A DNA stretch of 64,000 nucleotides. Source: Fusobacterium mortiferum (GTDB taxonomy: Bacteria; Fusobacteriota; Fusobacteriia; Fusobacteriales; Fusobacteriaceae). A model generated the notes under the pieces. The model was not told the origin of the DNA, did not search any database, and was given only the letters and a program-made list of their open reading frames with translations. Location: NCBI RefSeq assembly GCF_016900045.1, contig NZ_JACSNP010000005.1, positions 1-64,000 on the forward strand. Reading direction: 5' to 3'. Positions within the stretch are counted from its first letter, which is position 1. Every line of letters starts with the position of its first letter. This document shows, in pieces, positions 8,530 to 17,626 of this stretch. The position numbers and the translations under genes were made by a program.

Positions 8530-9879
8530 ATGAGTGTAGATATAATAAAGGAGTATTTAAAAAAACTTTCACCATCAAGAAAGTTGATATTAGGATTTTT
8601 ATTGGCAATATTGGTAGGAACTTTTTTGCTGATGATGCCTTTTTCATTGAAAGAAGGAGAAAAACTTAGTTTTCTATCCTCACTATTTACAATTGTATCA
8701 GCAGTATGTGTAACAGGACTTACTGTGGTAGATGTATCTAAAGTTTTTTCTCCAGTTGGAACGACAATTATAATATTTTTTATACAATTAGGTGGATTAG
8801 GAGTAATGACATTTTCCTCTATAATATTTTTGGCAACTGGGAAAAAAATGACTTTTTATGAAAGGGAGCTATTAAAAGAGGAAAGAAATGCTGATAGTAG
8901 TGGAGAGATTGCTGATTTTATAAAAAAATTACTATTTATAGTTTTTATAATTGAAAGTATTGGAGCAGTGATTTTGACAACACAGTTTATAGGACAAATG
9001 AGCTTTTGGAAGGCGATATACTATGGAATTTTCCATTCGATATCGGCTTTTTGTAATGCAGGATTTGCTTTATACTCTAATAATTTAGAGGGATTTAAAT
9101 CTAATATAGTTATAAATTTGACTATAGGATATTTGATTACTTTAGGTGGAATAGGATTTGCCGTAATAACATCATTTATAACTGTAGTTAGAAATGGAGT
9201 AGATAGATTTAATTTAACTTCTAAGATGGCAATTTTAATTTCAATAATTCTTACTTTTGGTGGAATGATATTATTTTTTATTTTAGAATATTCTAATCCA
9301 AATACAATAGGAGATTTAAATATTTTTCAAAAAGTATTGGCATCATATTTCCAAAGTGTAACTTTGAGAACAGCTGGGTTTAATACTGTTCCTCTCGGGG
9401 ACCTAAGAAGTTCTACAATATTTATAAGTTGTATTTTAATGTTTATAGGAGCTTCTCCAGGATCAACAGGAGGAGGAATAAAAACAACAACTTTTGGTGT
9501 TATTATGTTCTATGTTATTGGAATAGCAAAGAAAAAAGAGAATATAGAGGTATTTAATAGAAGAATAGATTGGGAAATATTAAACAGAGCATTAGCAATT
9601 CTTGTAATTGCAATTACTTATGTAGCCTTTATAATAACTTGTATTTTAGTAATAGATAATTTTTCTATGGAGCAAGTTGTCTTTGAAGTAATCTCAGCTT
9701 TTGGTACAGTTGGACTGACATTGGGGATCACACCAAATTTGAGTGTAATATCAAAGCTTCTTATAATAATAACAATGTTTGTAGGAAGATTAGGACCGTT
9801 AACTTTTGCTTTAGCAATAGGGGAAAGTAAGAAAAAGGCAATTTCAAAATATCCGAAGGAAAATATACTAGTAGGATAA
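8530..9879 (+). CDS. ktrB: Potassium uptake channel subunit, KtrB/TrkH family
   Basis: This is a 449-aa membrane protein of the Trk/Ktr/HKT superfamily that passes K+ (often with Na+). Four pore half-repeats each with a conserved filter glycine can be read: VCVTGLTVVD, SAFCNAGFAL, LRTAGFNTVPL and SAFGTVGLTLG. Between them lie pairs of hydrophobic helices. The length fits KtrB more closely than the longer enterobacterial TrkH. It is followed 20 bp later by its RCK regulatory subunit gene, which supports a KtrAB-type system. SD AGAGAGGG precedes the ATG. Confidence 0.92.
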   Translation: MSVDIIKEYLKKLSPSRKLILGFLLAILVGTFLLMMPFSLKEGEKLSFLSSLFTIVSAVCVTGLTVVDVSKVFSPVGTTIIIFFIQLGGLGVMTFSSIIFLATGKKMTFYERELLKEERNADSSGEIADFIKKLLFIVFIIESIGAVILTTQFIGQMSFWKAIYYGIFHSISAFCNAGFALYSNNLEGFKSNIVINLTIGYLITLGGIGFAVITSFITVVRNGVDRFNLTSKMAILISIILTFGGMILFFILEYSNPNTIGDLNIFQKVLASYFQSVTLRTAGFNTVPLGDLRSSTIFISCILMFIGASPGSTGGGIKTTTFGVIMFYVIGIAKKKENIEVFNRRIDWEILNRALAILVIAITYVAFIITCILVIDNFSMEQVVFEVISAFGTVGLTLGITPNLSVISKLLIIITMFVGRLGPLTFALAIGESKKKAISKYPKENILVG

Positions 9880-9899
9880 TTTTAAGGAGAGTAAGATAG

Positions 9900-10556
9900 A
9901 TGAAACAATATTTAGTAATTGGATTGGGAAGATTCGGAACAAGTGTAGCACAGACACTTTACGAATCAAATGAAGAAGTATTAGCTATTGATGCTAATGA
10001 AGAGAAAGTACAAGATTGTATAAATGACAATATAGTAGATAATGCTATAGTAATAGATGCAACAGATGTAAATAGTTTGAAAGATTTAGGTGTAAGTAAC
10101 TATGATATAGCTTTTGTATGTGTTGGAGAGATAGAGCCAAGTATTATGATAACTCTAAATTTAAAAGAGTTAGGAGTAAAAAAAATAATAGCAAAGGCTG
10201 TTACAAAAAGTCATGGAAAGGTATTAGCAAAGATAGGAGCAAATAAAGTTATATATCCAGAGGAGTATATGGGAAGAAGAGTAGCTCAACTTGCTATGGA
10301 ACCGAACCTTGTAGAACATTTAAGATTTTCATCAGATTTTTTACTGTTAGAAGTAAAGGCTCCATCTATCTTTTGGGGAAAGAGTATAATAGAATTGGAT
10401 ATCAGAAAAAAATATAATTCAAATGTAGTTGGAATAAAGAAAGAGGATCAAAGCTTTAATCCAAATCCGTTAGCAACAACTGTAATAGAAAAGGGAGATG
10501 TACTTTTAGTTATTACAGATAATAAAACAGCAGACTTTTTTGAAAATATGAAATAA
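9900..10556 (+). CDS. ktrA: Potassium uptake regulatory subunit, RCK/KtrA family
   Basis: This is a 218-aa cytoplasmic subunit that gates KtrB. The N-terminal Rossmann domain starts with VIGLGRFGTSVA (dinucleotide-binding GxGxxG) and has the acidic residue at the end of strand 2 in LAIDANEEKV. The C-terminal half (about 140-218) resembles a TrkA_C ligand domain. One RCK module, not two as in TrkA of enterobacteria, is the KtrA arrangement. It is co-transcribed with ktrB, and mnmG follows 15 bp later, so the potassium genes may share a transcript with tRNA-modification genes. Confidence 0.92.
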   Translation: MKQYLVIGLGRFGTSVAQTLYESNEEVLAIDANEEKVQDCINDNIVDNAIVIDATDVNSLKDLGVSNYDIAFVCVGEIEPSIMITLNLKELGVKKIIAKAVTKSHGKVLAKIGANKVIYPEEYMGRRVAQLAMEPNLVEHLRFSSDFLLLEVKAPSIFWGKSIIELDIRKKYNSNVVGIKKEDQSFNPNPLATTVIEKGDVLLVITDNKTADFFENMK

Positions 10557-10571
10557 CTTTAGGAGGAGAAA

Positions 10572-12455
10572 ATGCATAATTTTGATGTCATTGTAGTTGG
10601 GGCTGGACATGCAGGTTGTGAGGCAGCACTAAGTTCAGCTAGAATGGGAGCTAATACAGCTATTTTTACAATTACATTAGATAATATAGGAGTAATGTCA
10701 TGTAACCCATCAATAGGTGGACCAGCTAAATCTCATTTAGTAAAGGAGATTGATGCTCTTGGTGGAGAGATGGGAAGAAATATAGATAAAACTTTTGTTC
10801 AAATAAGAGTTTTAAATACTAAAAAGGGACCAGCAGTAAGATCTTTAAGAGCTCAAGCAGATAAGGTAAAATATGCTAAAGAGATGAAAAAGACACTTGA
10901 AAACTGTCCAAACTTAAATACTATCCAAGGAATGGTTACAGATTTAATCATTGAGGATGGAAAAGCTGTTGGAGTAAAAATAAGAGAGGGAGTAGAGTAT
11001 AGAGCTAAGATGATAATTTTAGCTACTGGAACTTTTATGAGAGGATTGATCCATATAGGGGAAAATCATTTCAGTGGTGGAAGAATGGGAGAATTATCAT
11101 CAGATGACTTACCACTTTCATTAGAGAGAGCTGGAATAAAATTAGGAAGATTTAAAACGGGAACACCAGCTAGAATAGATGCTAGAAGTATAGATTTCTC
11201 AAAGGTTGAAGAGCAACCAGGAGATGAGGAGTTACTTAAATTTTCAAATAGAACAAAGGATGAGGATATAATAGGAAGAGAACAGATATCTTGCTATATA
11301 GCTCACACAAATGAGAAAGTTCATGATATAATTAAGAGTAATAAGAGTAGATCACCTATGTTTAATGGAACAATTCAAGGAACAGGACCAAGATATTGTC
11401 CATCTATAGAGGATAAGGTATTTAGATATGAGGATAAAAATCAGCACCACCTATTCTTAGAAAGAGAGGGGAAAGATACAACTGAGATATATTTAGGAGG
11501 ATTATCATCATCTCTTCCTACTGATGTACAGGAGGGAATGTTAAAAAATATATCTGGTTTAGAAGATGCTCATATCATGAGATATGCTTATGCTATAGAG
11601 TATGATTATATTCCACCTCAAGAGATAAAATATTCATTAGAGAGTAAAACAGTAGAAAATTTATTCTTAGCTGGACAGATTAATGGAACTTCTGGATATG
11701 AGGAAGCAGGAGCACAGGGGCTTATGGCAGGAATAAATGCTGTTAGAAAACTGCAAGGTAAGGATCCTATAGTTTTAGATAGGGCAGATTCATATATTGG
11801 AACATTAATAGATGACCTAGTTACTAAGGGGACAAATGAGCCATATAGAATGTTTACCGCTAGAAGTGAATATAGATTACTTCTTAGAGAGGATAATGCA
11901 GATTTAAGACTTTCTAAGATAGGATATGAGATAGGGCTTTTACCAGAAGAGGAATACAGAAGAGTAGAAAAGAAAGAGAAAGATGTAGAGGAGATAAAAG
12001 CTAAACTTATAGCAAACTATGTTGGTCCAAGTAATCCTAGAGTAAATGAGGTTCTTGAAAAGAGAGGGGAAACTCCATTAAAAGATGGAGTTACATATTT
12101 TGAGTTACTTAGAAGACCAGAGGTAACTTTCCAAGATATAAAATATATAGCCGAATTTGCAGGAATAGATTTAGGAGATTATTGTAGAGATACAGAGTAT
12201 CAAGTTGAAGTTCAAGTTAAATACTCTGGATATATCGAAAGATCTATGAAAATGATAGAAAAACATAAAAGTCTAGAAAATAAAAAGATACCAGCAGATT
12301 TAGATTATGATACTTTAGAGAATATTCCTAAAGAGGCTAAAGATAAATTAAAGGCAGCAAGGCCTTTAAACATAGGGCAAGCTTCAAGAATATCTGGAGT
12401 TTCACCAGCAGATATACAAGTTTTATTAATATATTTAAAAGCAAGGGGGAATTAA
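10572..12455 (+). CDS. mnmG: tRNA uridine-5-carboxymethylaminomethyl modification enzyme MnmG
   Basis: This is the FAD-dependent subunit (627 aa) of the MnmE-MnmG complex that modifies the wobble uridine of several tRNAs. The FAD-binding [10 protein letters not shown] (10-19) and the family motifs [23 protein letters not shown] and [13 protein letters not shown] are present, together with the C-terminal helical domain that contacts MnmE. Length is normal. SD AGGAGGAG lies before the ATG. rsmG follows within 2 bp, the usual gidA-gidB neighbour pair; mnmE is not in this window. Confidence 0.97.
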   Translation: MHNFDVIVVGAGHAGCEAALSSARMGANTAIFTITLDNIGVMSCNPSIGGPAKSHLVKEIDALGGEMGRNIDKTFVQIRVLNTKKGPAVRSLRAQADKVKYAKEMKKTLENCPNLNTIQGMVTDLIIEDGKAVGVKIREGVEYRAKMIILATGTFMRGLIHIGENHFSGGRMGELSSDDLPLSLERAGIKLGRFKTGTPARIDARSIDFSKVEEQPGDEELLKFSNRTKDEDIIGREQISCYIAHTNEKVHDIIKSNKSRSPMFNGTIQGTGPRYCPSIEDKVFRYEDKNQHHLFLEREGKDTTEIYLGGLSSSLPTDVQEGMLKNISGLEDAHIMRYAYAIEYDYIPPQEIKYSLESKTVENLFLAGQINGTSGYEEAGAQGLMAGINAVRKLQGKDPIVLDRADSYIGTLIDDLVTKGTNEPYRMFTARSEYRLLLREDNADLRLSKIGYEIGLLPEEEYRRVEKKEKDVEEIKAKLIANYVGPSNPRVNEVLEKRGETPLKDGVTYFELLRRPEVTFQDIKYIAEFAGIDLGDYCRDTEYQVEVQVKYSGYIERSMKMIEKHKSLENKKIPADLDYDTLENIPKEAKDKLKAARPLNIGQASRISGVSPADIQVLLIYLKARGN

Positions 12456-12456
12456 G

Positions 12457-13158
12457 GTGAGAGATTTCTTAATTTCTGGACTTAAAGAGATAGGTGTAGA
12501 ATATACAGAAAAAAAAGTAGATAATTTATTAAAGTACTTAGAACTTTTATTAGAGTATAATTCACATACTAACTTAACAGCTATGAGAGATGAAAAGTTA
12601 ATAGTAGAGAAGCATTTTTTAGATTCTTTACTTTTACAAAATTTAATAAAGAGTGACATGAAAAAAGCTATAGATGTAGGAACAGGAGCTGGATTTCCAG
12701 GAATGGTTTTGGCAATATTTAATGAAAATATTAACTTTACATTGATGGATTCTATAGGAAAGAAGACAAAGTTTTTACAGATAGTAAAAGATGAGTTAGG
12801 GCTTGAAAATGTGGAAGTAGTAACTTCTAGAGCTGAAGATTTTATTGATGACAATAAAAGAGAGAGTTATGATTTGGGACTTTGTAGAGGTGTATCGAAG
12901 CTAAGTACAATTCTAGAGTATATAATACCTTTCTTAAAAGAGGGAGGAATATTTCTTTCTCAAAAGATGGAGAGAACAGGAGAGGAAGCAGAAGCTTCTA
13001 ACGCTTTAAAAGTTTTAAATTCAGAAATAGTGGAGATATTTAACTTGAATCTACCATTCTCAAAGGATCCAAGAGTGGTAATAGAGATAGAAAAAAAAGC
13101 TCCAACAGATAAAAAATATCCTAGAAGAGCGGGAATACCATTAAAAAGACCTTTATAG
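12457..13158 (+). CDS. rsmG: 16S rRNA (guanine-N7) methyltransferase RsmG
   Basis: This is a 233-aa SAM-dependent methyltransferase that makes m7G in the 530 loop of 16S rRNA. The SAM-binding motif DVGTGAGFPGMVLAI and the family stretch NLTAMRDEKLIVEKHFLDSL are visible. The start is GTG at 12457, directly after the mnmG stop, with GGGGGA as SD in the mnmG 3' end, so translation is likely coupled. The next gene begins 20 bp later. Confidence 0.95.
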   Translation: MRDFLISGLKEIGVEYTEKKVDNLLKYLELLLEYNSHTNLTAMRDEKLIVEKHFLDSLLLQNLIKSDMKKAIDVGTGAGFPGMVLAIFNENINFTLMDSIGKKTKFLQIVKDELGLENVEVVTSRAEDFIDDNKRESYDLGLCRGVSKLSTILEYIIPFLKEGGIFLSQKMERTGEEAEASNALKVLNSEIVEIFNLNLPFSKDPRVVIEIEKKAPTDKKYPRRAGIPLKRPL

Positions 13159-13178
13159 GTGAAAGGAAGAGAGAGGAA

Positions 13179-16100
13179 ATGACAGATTTTTTTAAGAGAA
13201 ATAGAAAAAAACTTATATTTGTTACTTTCCTCTTTTTATTCTTTTTTGGAGGGTGGTGGACAATAAAATACAACCTTCCAAAAACTGTAGAAGTAGTAGT
13301 AAGATTATTTGTAGGACCAACTCTAAAAAGTAGTAGTATAGATTTTCAAAAAGATAAAGTAGTAATAAAAGATTTTTTATTGGCAGATGGAGAAGAGGTA
13401 ATAATTGATACTCCAGAAGTTGATATTCTTTATACAAAAGAGTCTTTAAAAAACTTTAGAATAGAAGAGATTATATTAAACGGCGGAACAGCAAATATAA
13501 CTAGAAGAAAAAATGGAGATATAAATATAGTGGCAGCTTTTGCTGGAGAGAGTAAAGAAGATGAGAGCAAAGAGGAGACTTCAGCTAAGGATGAACCATA
13601 TAAGCCGGGAATAGGGATTCCAATAGATAGAATTACTGGAAAAAATATAACTACTGTATTTAGAGATTTAGGTTATAGGCTACCAATAGAGCAAACTGCT
13701 TATAATACTAATGGATATCTTACATTTAGCAAAACTGAGGGGATTAATTTACATTTTATAGGAAGTAATGGACCAGAGATATATGATTTTGCTTTTTCTA
13801 CTACAAAAGGGCCGTATTCAATGACTATAAAGTTGAGCAATATAGCTGTAAAGAGTGAGTTAGTTCAGTATGGATATGATGGTAAAGAGGTTTCATATGA
13901 TGGTGGAGAATTAAATATGGACCTGACTATAGCTTCAAGTGGAATGTTAGGTTGGATAAAATTCCAAGATGTTGATGTAAGATATATAGATTTAGATGAT
14001 CCGATAAAAGCTGTTACTGGTGGAGTAGACTTCACAAAAGAGGGAATATTTTTAAATGCTACTGGAAAAGTGTTTGAAAAACCTGAAAAGTTTACTCTTT
14101 CATATAAGGATAACGAATTGAATATAGATTTTAATTTAAAGAATATTCAAAAAGAGAATTTAGAAAAACTTTCATATTTGAAGGGGATAGAATTACCCTT
14201 TGAAAAAATTAATATAGATAGTGTTAAGTTTAATCTAAATTTAAAAGAGGAATTGAAAGTAACAATTGATGCTTTTATTAAAAAGTTAGAGATGCCAGGA
14301 TTAAGATTAGAGAATACAGATGTGAATTTTCTTTATGACAAGTTAGGAATCCACTTACCCAAAATATCTACTACTTTAAACAGATTAGATGAGAATAAAA
14401 GAGTAACAATAGCAGAGAAAATAGATGGAACAGTTAATTTCTGGGAAGGAAAGGGTGATTTAACTTTAGATATAAAAAATATAAATCATCAAAAGTATAT
14501 CCCGGATTTTAAAGGAAAATTGAATTTTGAGATTTTGGAAAAGGAGATAGACTTTAATCTAAGTTCAAATATTATAGACTTGGAGGGAAGATATCTCTTA
14601 GAAGCTAAAAAAGTTCAATTAGATAAAAAAAATGAGTATTTTTTAGAATATGATTTAAATAAAAATATATTGAGTACTGGGGAGGGAAAAATCAAATTTT
14701 TTCTTTTTACAAATAACTTTATAATAGATTATACTGTTAATAATAACCAACTTAATTTAAAAAGCTTCTCTTTAATAGGTGATTCAGGAAAAGAATTGGA
14801 ATTAAGTGGTGATATAGATTTATCTAATATTAACTACAACTTAAAATTAGATAGTAAAAATCTACATTTTAAAGAGTTCTTAGGAGAAGAAGAGGGAGAG
14901 CTTAGAGGGACTTTTACTGGTTATATCCAAGGAGAAAAAGATAAAGTAAAAGGTGAGTTAGATATAACTTCTATCTCAGGAAAGTATTTTGGTAAAATAG
15001 ATGATTTAAGAGGGAAGTTAGTATTCTCTAAAGATGAGAAACTTTTTATGGAGTTTAATGGTGAGATTGGAAAGTTAGGATATAAAGATTATGAAGTAGA
15101 TGGGTTTTATTTTGTTACAAGAATGAAGAATAATATTTTTGAAATAAAAAGCTTCAATAATCAATTATTATCACTTTGGGGAAATATAAACTTAAATAAA
15201 GAGACTATAGATTTAAATGCTAAGATTGAGAAATTATCATCTAAAAAATTTGGAGTAGAAAAACCAGAGTTAAGAATAGATCTTCTTACAGCTCAATTAA
15301 AGGGAAAATTAAGTAATCCTATTGGAAAAATCCAGTTAGATGATGTCAAGTTAGTTCTAGAAAATGGAGAGATGGTAGCAGTAACTGGGGATATAAATTA
15401 CCTTAATAATTATGTTACTATCAATGAAGTTAAAATTAATAATAATATTTTAAAAGGGAAGTATTCTGTAGAAAAAAATAGTTATGATGCAACTTTATAT
15501 TTGATAGAAGAGAATATAGGAAGATATTATGGAGATACTAGTTTAAAATATAGAGTTATAGGAACAGCCAAACTTAAAGGTGAGGGAAAAGCTCTTACTT
15601 TAGGTTTAAAATCAACTATAGATAAAATTTATTTAATGGGAAATAAACTTCCAAATATATATATAAACACAGAATATAGAGCAGAAAATCTAAATGATGG
15701 TCTTTTAAAAATAAAGGAGATTACATTAAGTAATAGTTCTTTAGAGAATCTTTTTTCAATAGTAGGAGAGTTTGATGTTGTAAATTCTAATTTAAATATG
15801 AGAATAGATAATCAAAAACTTCCGTTAAAGTATTTAAAAGAGTATATTCCATTAGATGATTTAAGTGGAGATTTACTATTGAATGGAGATTTTGGTGGTA
15901 AATTAGATAGTTTAAATTATAATTTAAGTATAACTAGTGATACAATAGGAATAAAAAATGTGTTGTTTAATAAATTTAGAATTTTCCTAAATGGAGATTT
16001 AAAGAAAGTAGTTTTAAATGAATTTTCTTTTAAATATTTAGATAATCTCTTTTATTCTAATGGAGAGTATGATATAGTAAATAGTAGATATGGTTATAAT

Positions 16101-17615
16101 GCTCAAGCTAGAGATATAAACTTTGATTTTTTAAATATATTTTTAGAAAAGTATGGAATCACTAATATACATGGTTTTTCTACATTTGATTTAAAGATAA
16201 CAGAGAGTAAAAATAGTGGATTTTTAAAAATTAAAAATTTTAATCTAGAAAATAAAGATTTATTCTTGAAATTAGAGCAATTTAACAGTACAATAAGATT
16301 AGAGAATGATAAGGTATATGTAGAGGAATTTAAAGGTAAATTAAACGAAGGAACAATTAGTTTAGATGGGGACATAGTTATTCCAGTATTAAAAGAGATT
16401 TCAGAAAATCCATATTATGCTGAAAGATTAAAATATAGATTTAATCTAAAGTTGGATAAAATAAATTATAAATATGGGAATATGTTTGGAGTTACTTTTA
16501 ATAGTAATATGAGTGTAATTGAAAATAAAATATTTGGAGATATAGAAATAATAGAAGGAAGAGTAGACGAAATACCTAATACCTCAAAGAGTTTATTTCA
16601 AAGAATAAAAGAGTTTTTATTCAAGTCATCCTCAGAAACTGTTAATAAGAGTGAGGATCTAGGTTCTGATTTTAAAATAGAGACAGTGTTTGAAAATTCA
16701 CTGGATATAAATATTGGAGTCAAGATATCTAAGGGAATAAAACTTGATATTCAAACAGTAAACTCATTTGTTGGAGATGTAAAGGGAAATGTAATAGGAA
16801 ATGGAACATTGAGTGGAAAAGATGGAAAATATAGCTTTATAGGAAATGTAGAGGTTATAGGTGGAAGTTTAAATATCAATGAGAATATTTTCTATTTAGA
16901 TAGAGCTATGGTAATATTTAATGATCCCAAAACTTATCTTCCAAAGGTAAATCCAAATCTTTTAGTAGACGCTAGAGTTGATGTTCAAGATGAACAATTA
17001 GGCTTAAGCTTAAATGGTAATTTAGATAATTTACAATTTACTATAAATTCAAAAAGTGGAAGTAGTAGTGGAAATTTAAACTCTTTATTAACTGATACAG
17101 ATAATTTAGAAGGTGGAAATAGTGCTACTACAACTTTAATAACTAATGTTATTGGAGGGCAATTATCACAAATATTCAGACCAGTATCTAATCTTGTAAA
17201 AAATACATTAAATATTTCTAAATTTAGAATTAGCTCAAATATTTTAAGTGAACAAACTAAAGATAATAATAATGATGAAGCTCAAAGCAGATTAAAATTA
17301 GGAGCAGTTTTAGAAGCAGAAGATAATATATATAAAGATAAAGTGTGGTGGGTAGCAAGAGGAACACTATTGGGGGAGGATAATGTAAATAGCGAACAAA
17401 GAGATAGTAGTAATAGTGGAGCATTACAAGAGTATGATATTTCATTAGAATACAGATTTGATGCAACAAAATCTATTGGAATAGGAGTTGGAAAGCTCCC
17501 AGAAGACAGAAAAAAATCATCAGATAAAGAATCTAAAAATGGCTTAAATTATCATATAGACTTTAAATTTGAAAAGAGATATGATAGTCTACTAGATATC
17601 TTTATAAATAAATAG
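13179..17615 (+). CDS. tamB: Translocation and assembly module protein TamB
   Basis: This is a very long (1478 aa) envelope protein with one N-terminal membrane anchor (about residues 11-29), then an acidic region and mostly beta-strand sequence with regular alternation, as in AsmA/TamB lipid-transfer proteins. The C-terminal part, rich in NLNSLLTD-type and NISKFRISSN-type segments, fits the TamB C-terminal (DUF490) domain. TamB spans the periplasm and is thought to move phospholipids to the outer membrane and to aid outer-membrane protein assembly. It is directly upstream of the only Omp85 gene in the window. The N-terminal 600 residues are poorly conserved in the family, so the boundary of domains is approximate. 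Confidence 0.88.
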   Translation: MTDFFKRNRKKLIFVTFLFLFFFGGWWTIKYNLPKTVEVVVRLFVGPTLKSSSIDFQKDKVVIKDFLLADGEEVIIDTPEVDILYTKESLKNFRIEEIILNGGTANITRRKNGDINIVAAFAGESKEDESKEETSAKDEPYKPGIGIPIDRITGKNITTVFRDLGYRLPIEQTAYNTNGYLTFSKTEGINLHFIGSNGPEIYDFAFSTTKGPYSMTIKLSNIAVKSELVQYGYDGKEVSYDGGELNMDLTIASSGMLGWIKFQDVDVRYIDLDDPIKAVTGGVDFTKEGIFLNATGKVFEKPEKFTLSYKDNELNIDFNLKNIQKENLEKLSYLKGIELPFEKINIDSVKFNLNLKEELKVTIDAFIKKLEMPGLRLENTDVNFLYDKLGIHLPKISTTLNRLDENKRVTIAEKIDGTVNFWEGKGDLTLDIKNINHQKYIPDFKGKLNFEILEKEIDFNLSSNIIDLEGRYLLEAKKVQLDKKNEYFLEYDLNKNILSTGEGKIKFFLFTNNFIIDYTVNNNQLNLKSFSLIGDSGKELELSGDIDLSNINYNLKLDSKNLHFKEFLGEEEGELRGTFTGYIQGEKDKVKGELDITSISGKYFGKIDDLRGKLVFSKDEKLFMEFNGEIGKLGYKDYEVDGFYFVTRMKNNIFEIKSFNNQLLSLWGNINLNKETIDLNAKIEKLSSKKFGVEKPELRIDLLTAQLKGKLSNPIGKIQLDDVKLVLENGEMVAVTGDINYLNNYVTINEVKINNNILKGKYSVEKNSYDATLYLIEENIGRYYGDTSLKYRVIGTAKLKGEGKALTLGLKSTIDKIYLMGNKLPNIYINTEYRAENLNDGLLKIKEITLSNSSLENLFSIVGEFDVVNSNLNMRIDNQKLPLKYLKEYIPLDDLSGDLLLNGDFGGKLDSLNYNLSITSDTIGIKNVLFNKFRIFLNGDLKKVVLNEFSFKYLDNLFYSNGEYDIVNSRYGYNAQARDINFDFLNIFLEKYGITNIHGFSTFDLKITESKNSGFLKIKNFNLENKDLFLKLEQFNSTIRLENDKVYVEEFKGKLNEGTISLDGDIVIPVLKEISENPYYAERLKYRFNLKLDKINYKYGNMFGVTFNSNMSVIENKIFGDIEIIEGRVDEIPNTSKSLFQRIKEFLFKSSSETVNKSEDLGSDFKIETVFENSLDINIGVKISKGIKLDIQTVNSFVGDVKGNVIGNGTLSGKDGKYSFIGNVEVIGGSLNINENIFYLDRAMVIFNDPKTYLPKVNPNLLVDARVDVQDEQLGLSLNGNLDNLQFTINSKSGSSSGNLNSLLTDTDNLEGGNSATTTLITNVIGGQLSQIFRPVSNLVKNTLNISKFRISSNILSEQTKDNNNDEAQSRLKLGAVLEAEDNIYKDKVWWVARGTLLGEDNVNSEQRDSSNSGALQEYDISLEYRFDATKSIGIGVGKLPEDRKKSSDKESKNGLNYHIDFKFEKRYDSLLDIFINK

Positions 17616-17626
17616 TGGAGGTAGAG

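Noticed and set aside
12435-12854. 139-codon open frame on the minus strand
   Set aside because: It lies opposite mnmG and rsmG, which have clear family motifs, and its serine/phenylalanine-rich product is typical of reverse-strand reading in AT-rich genes.
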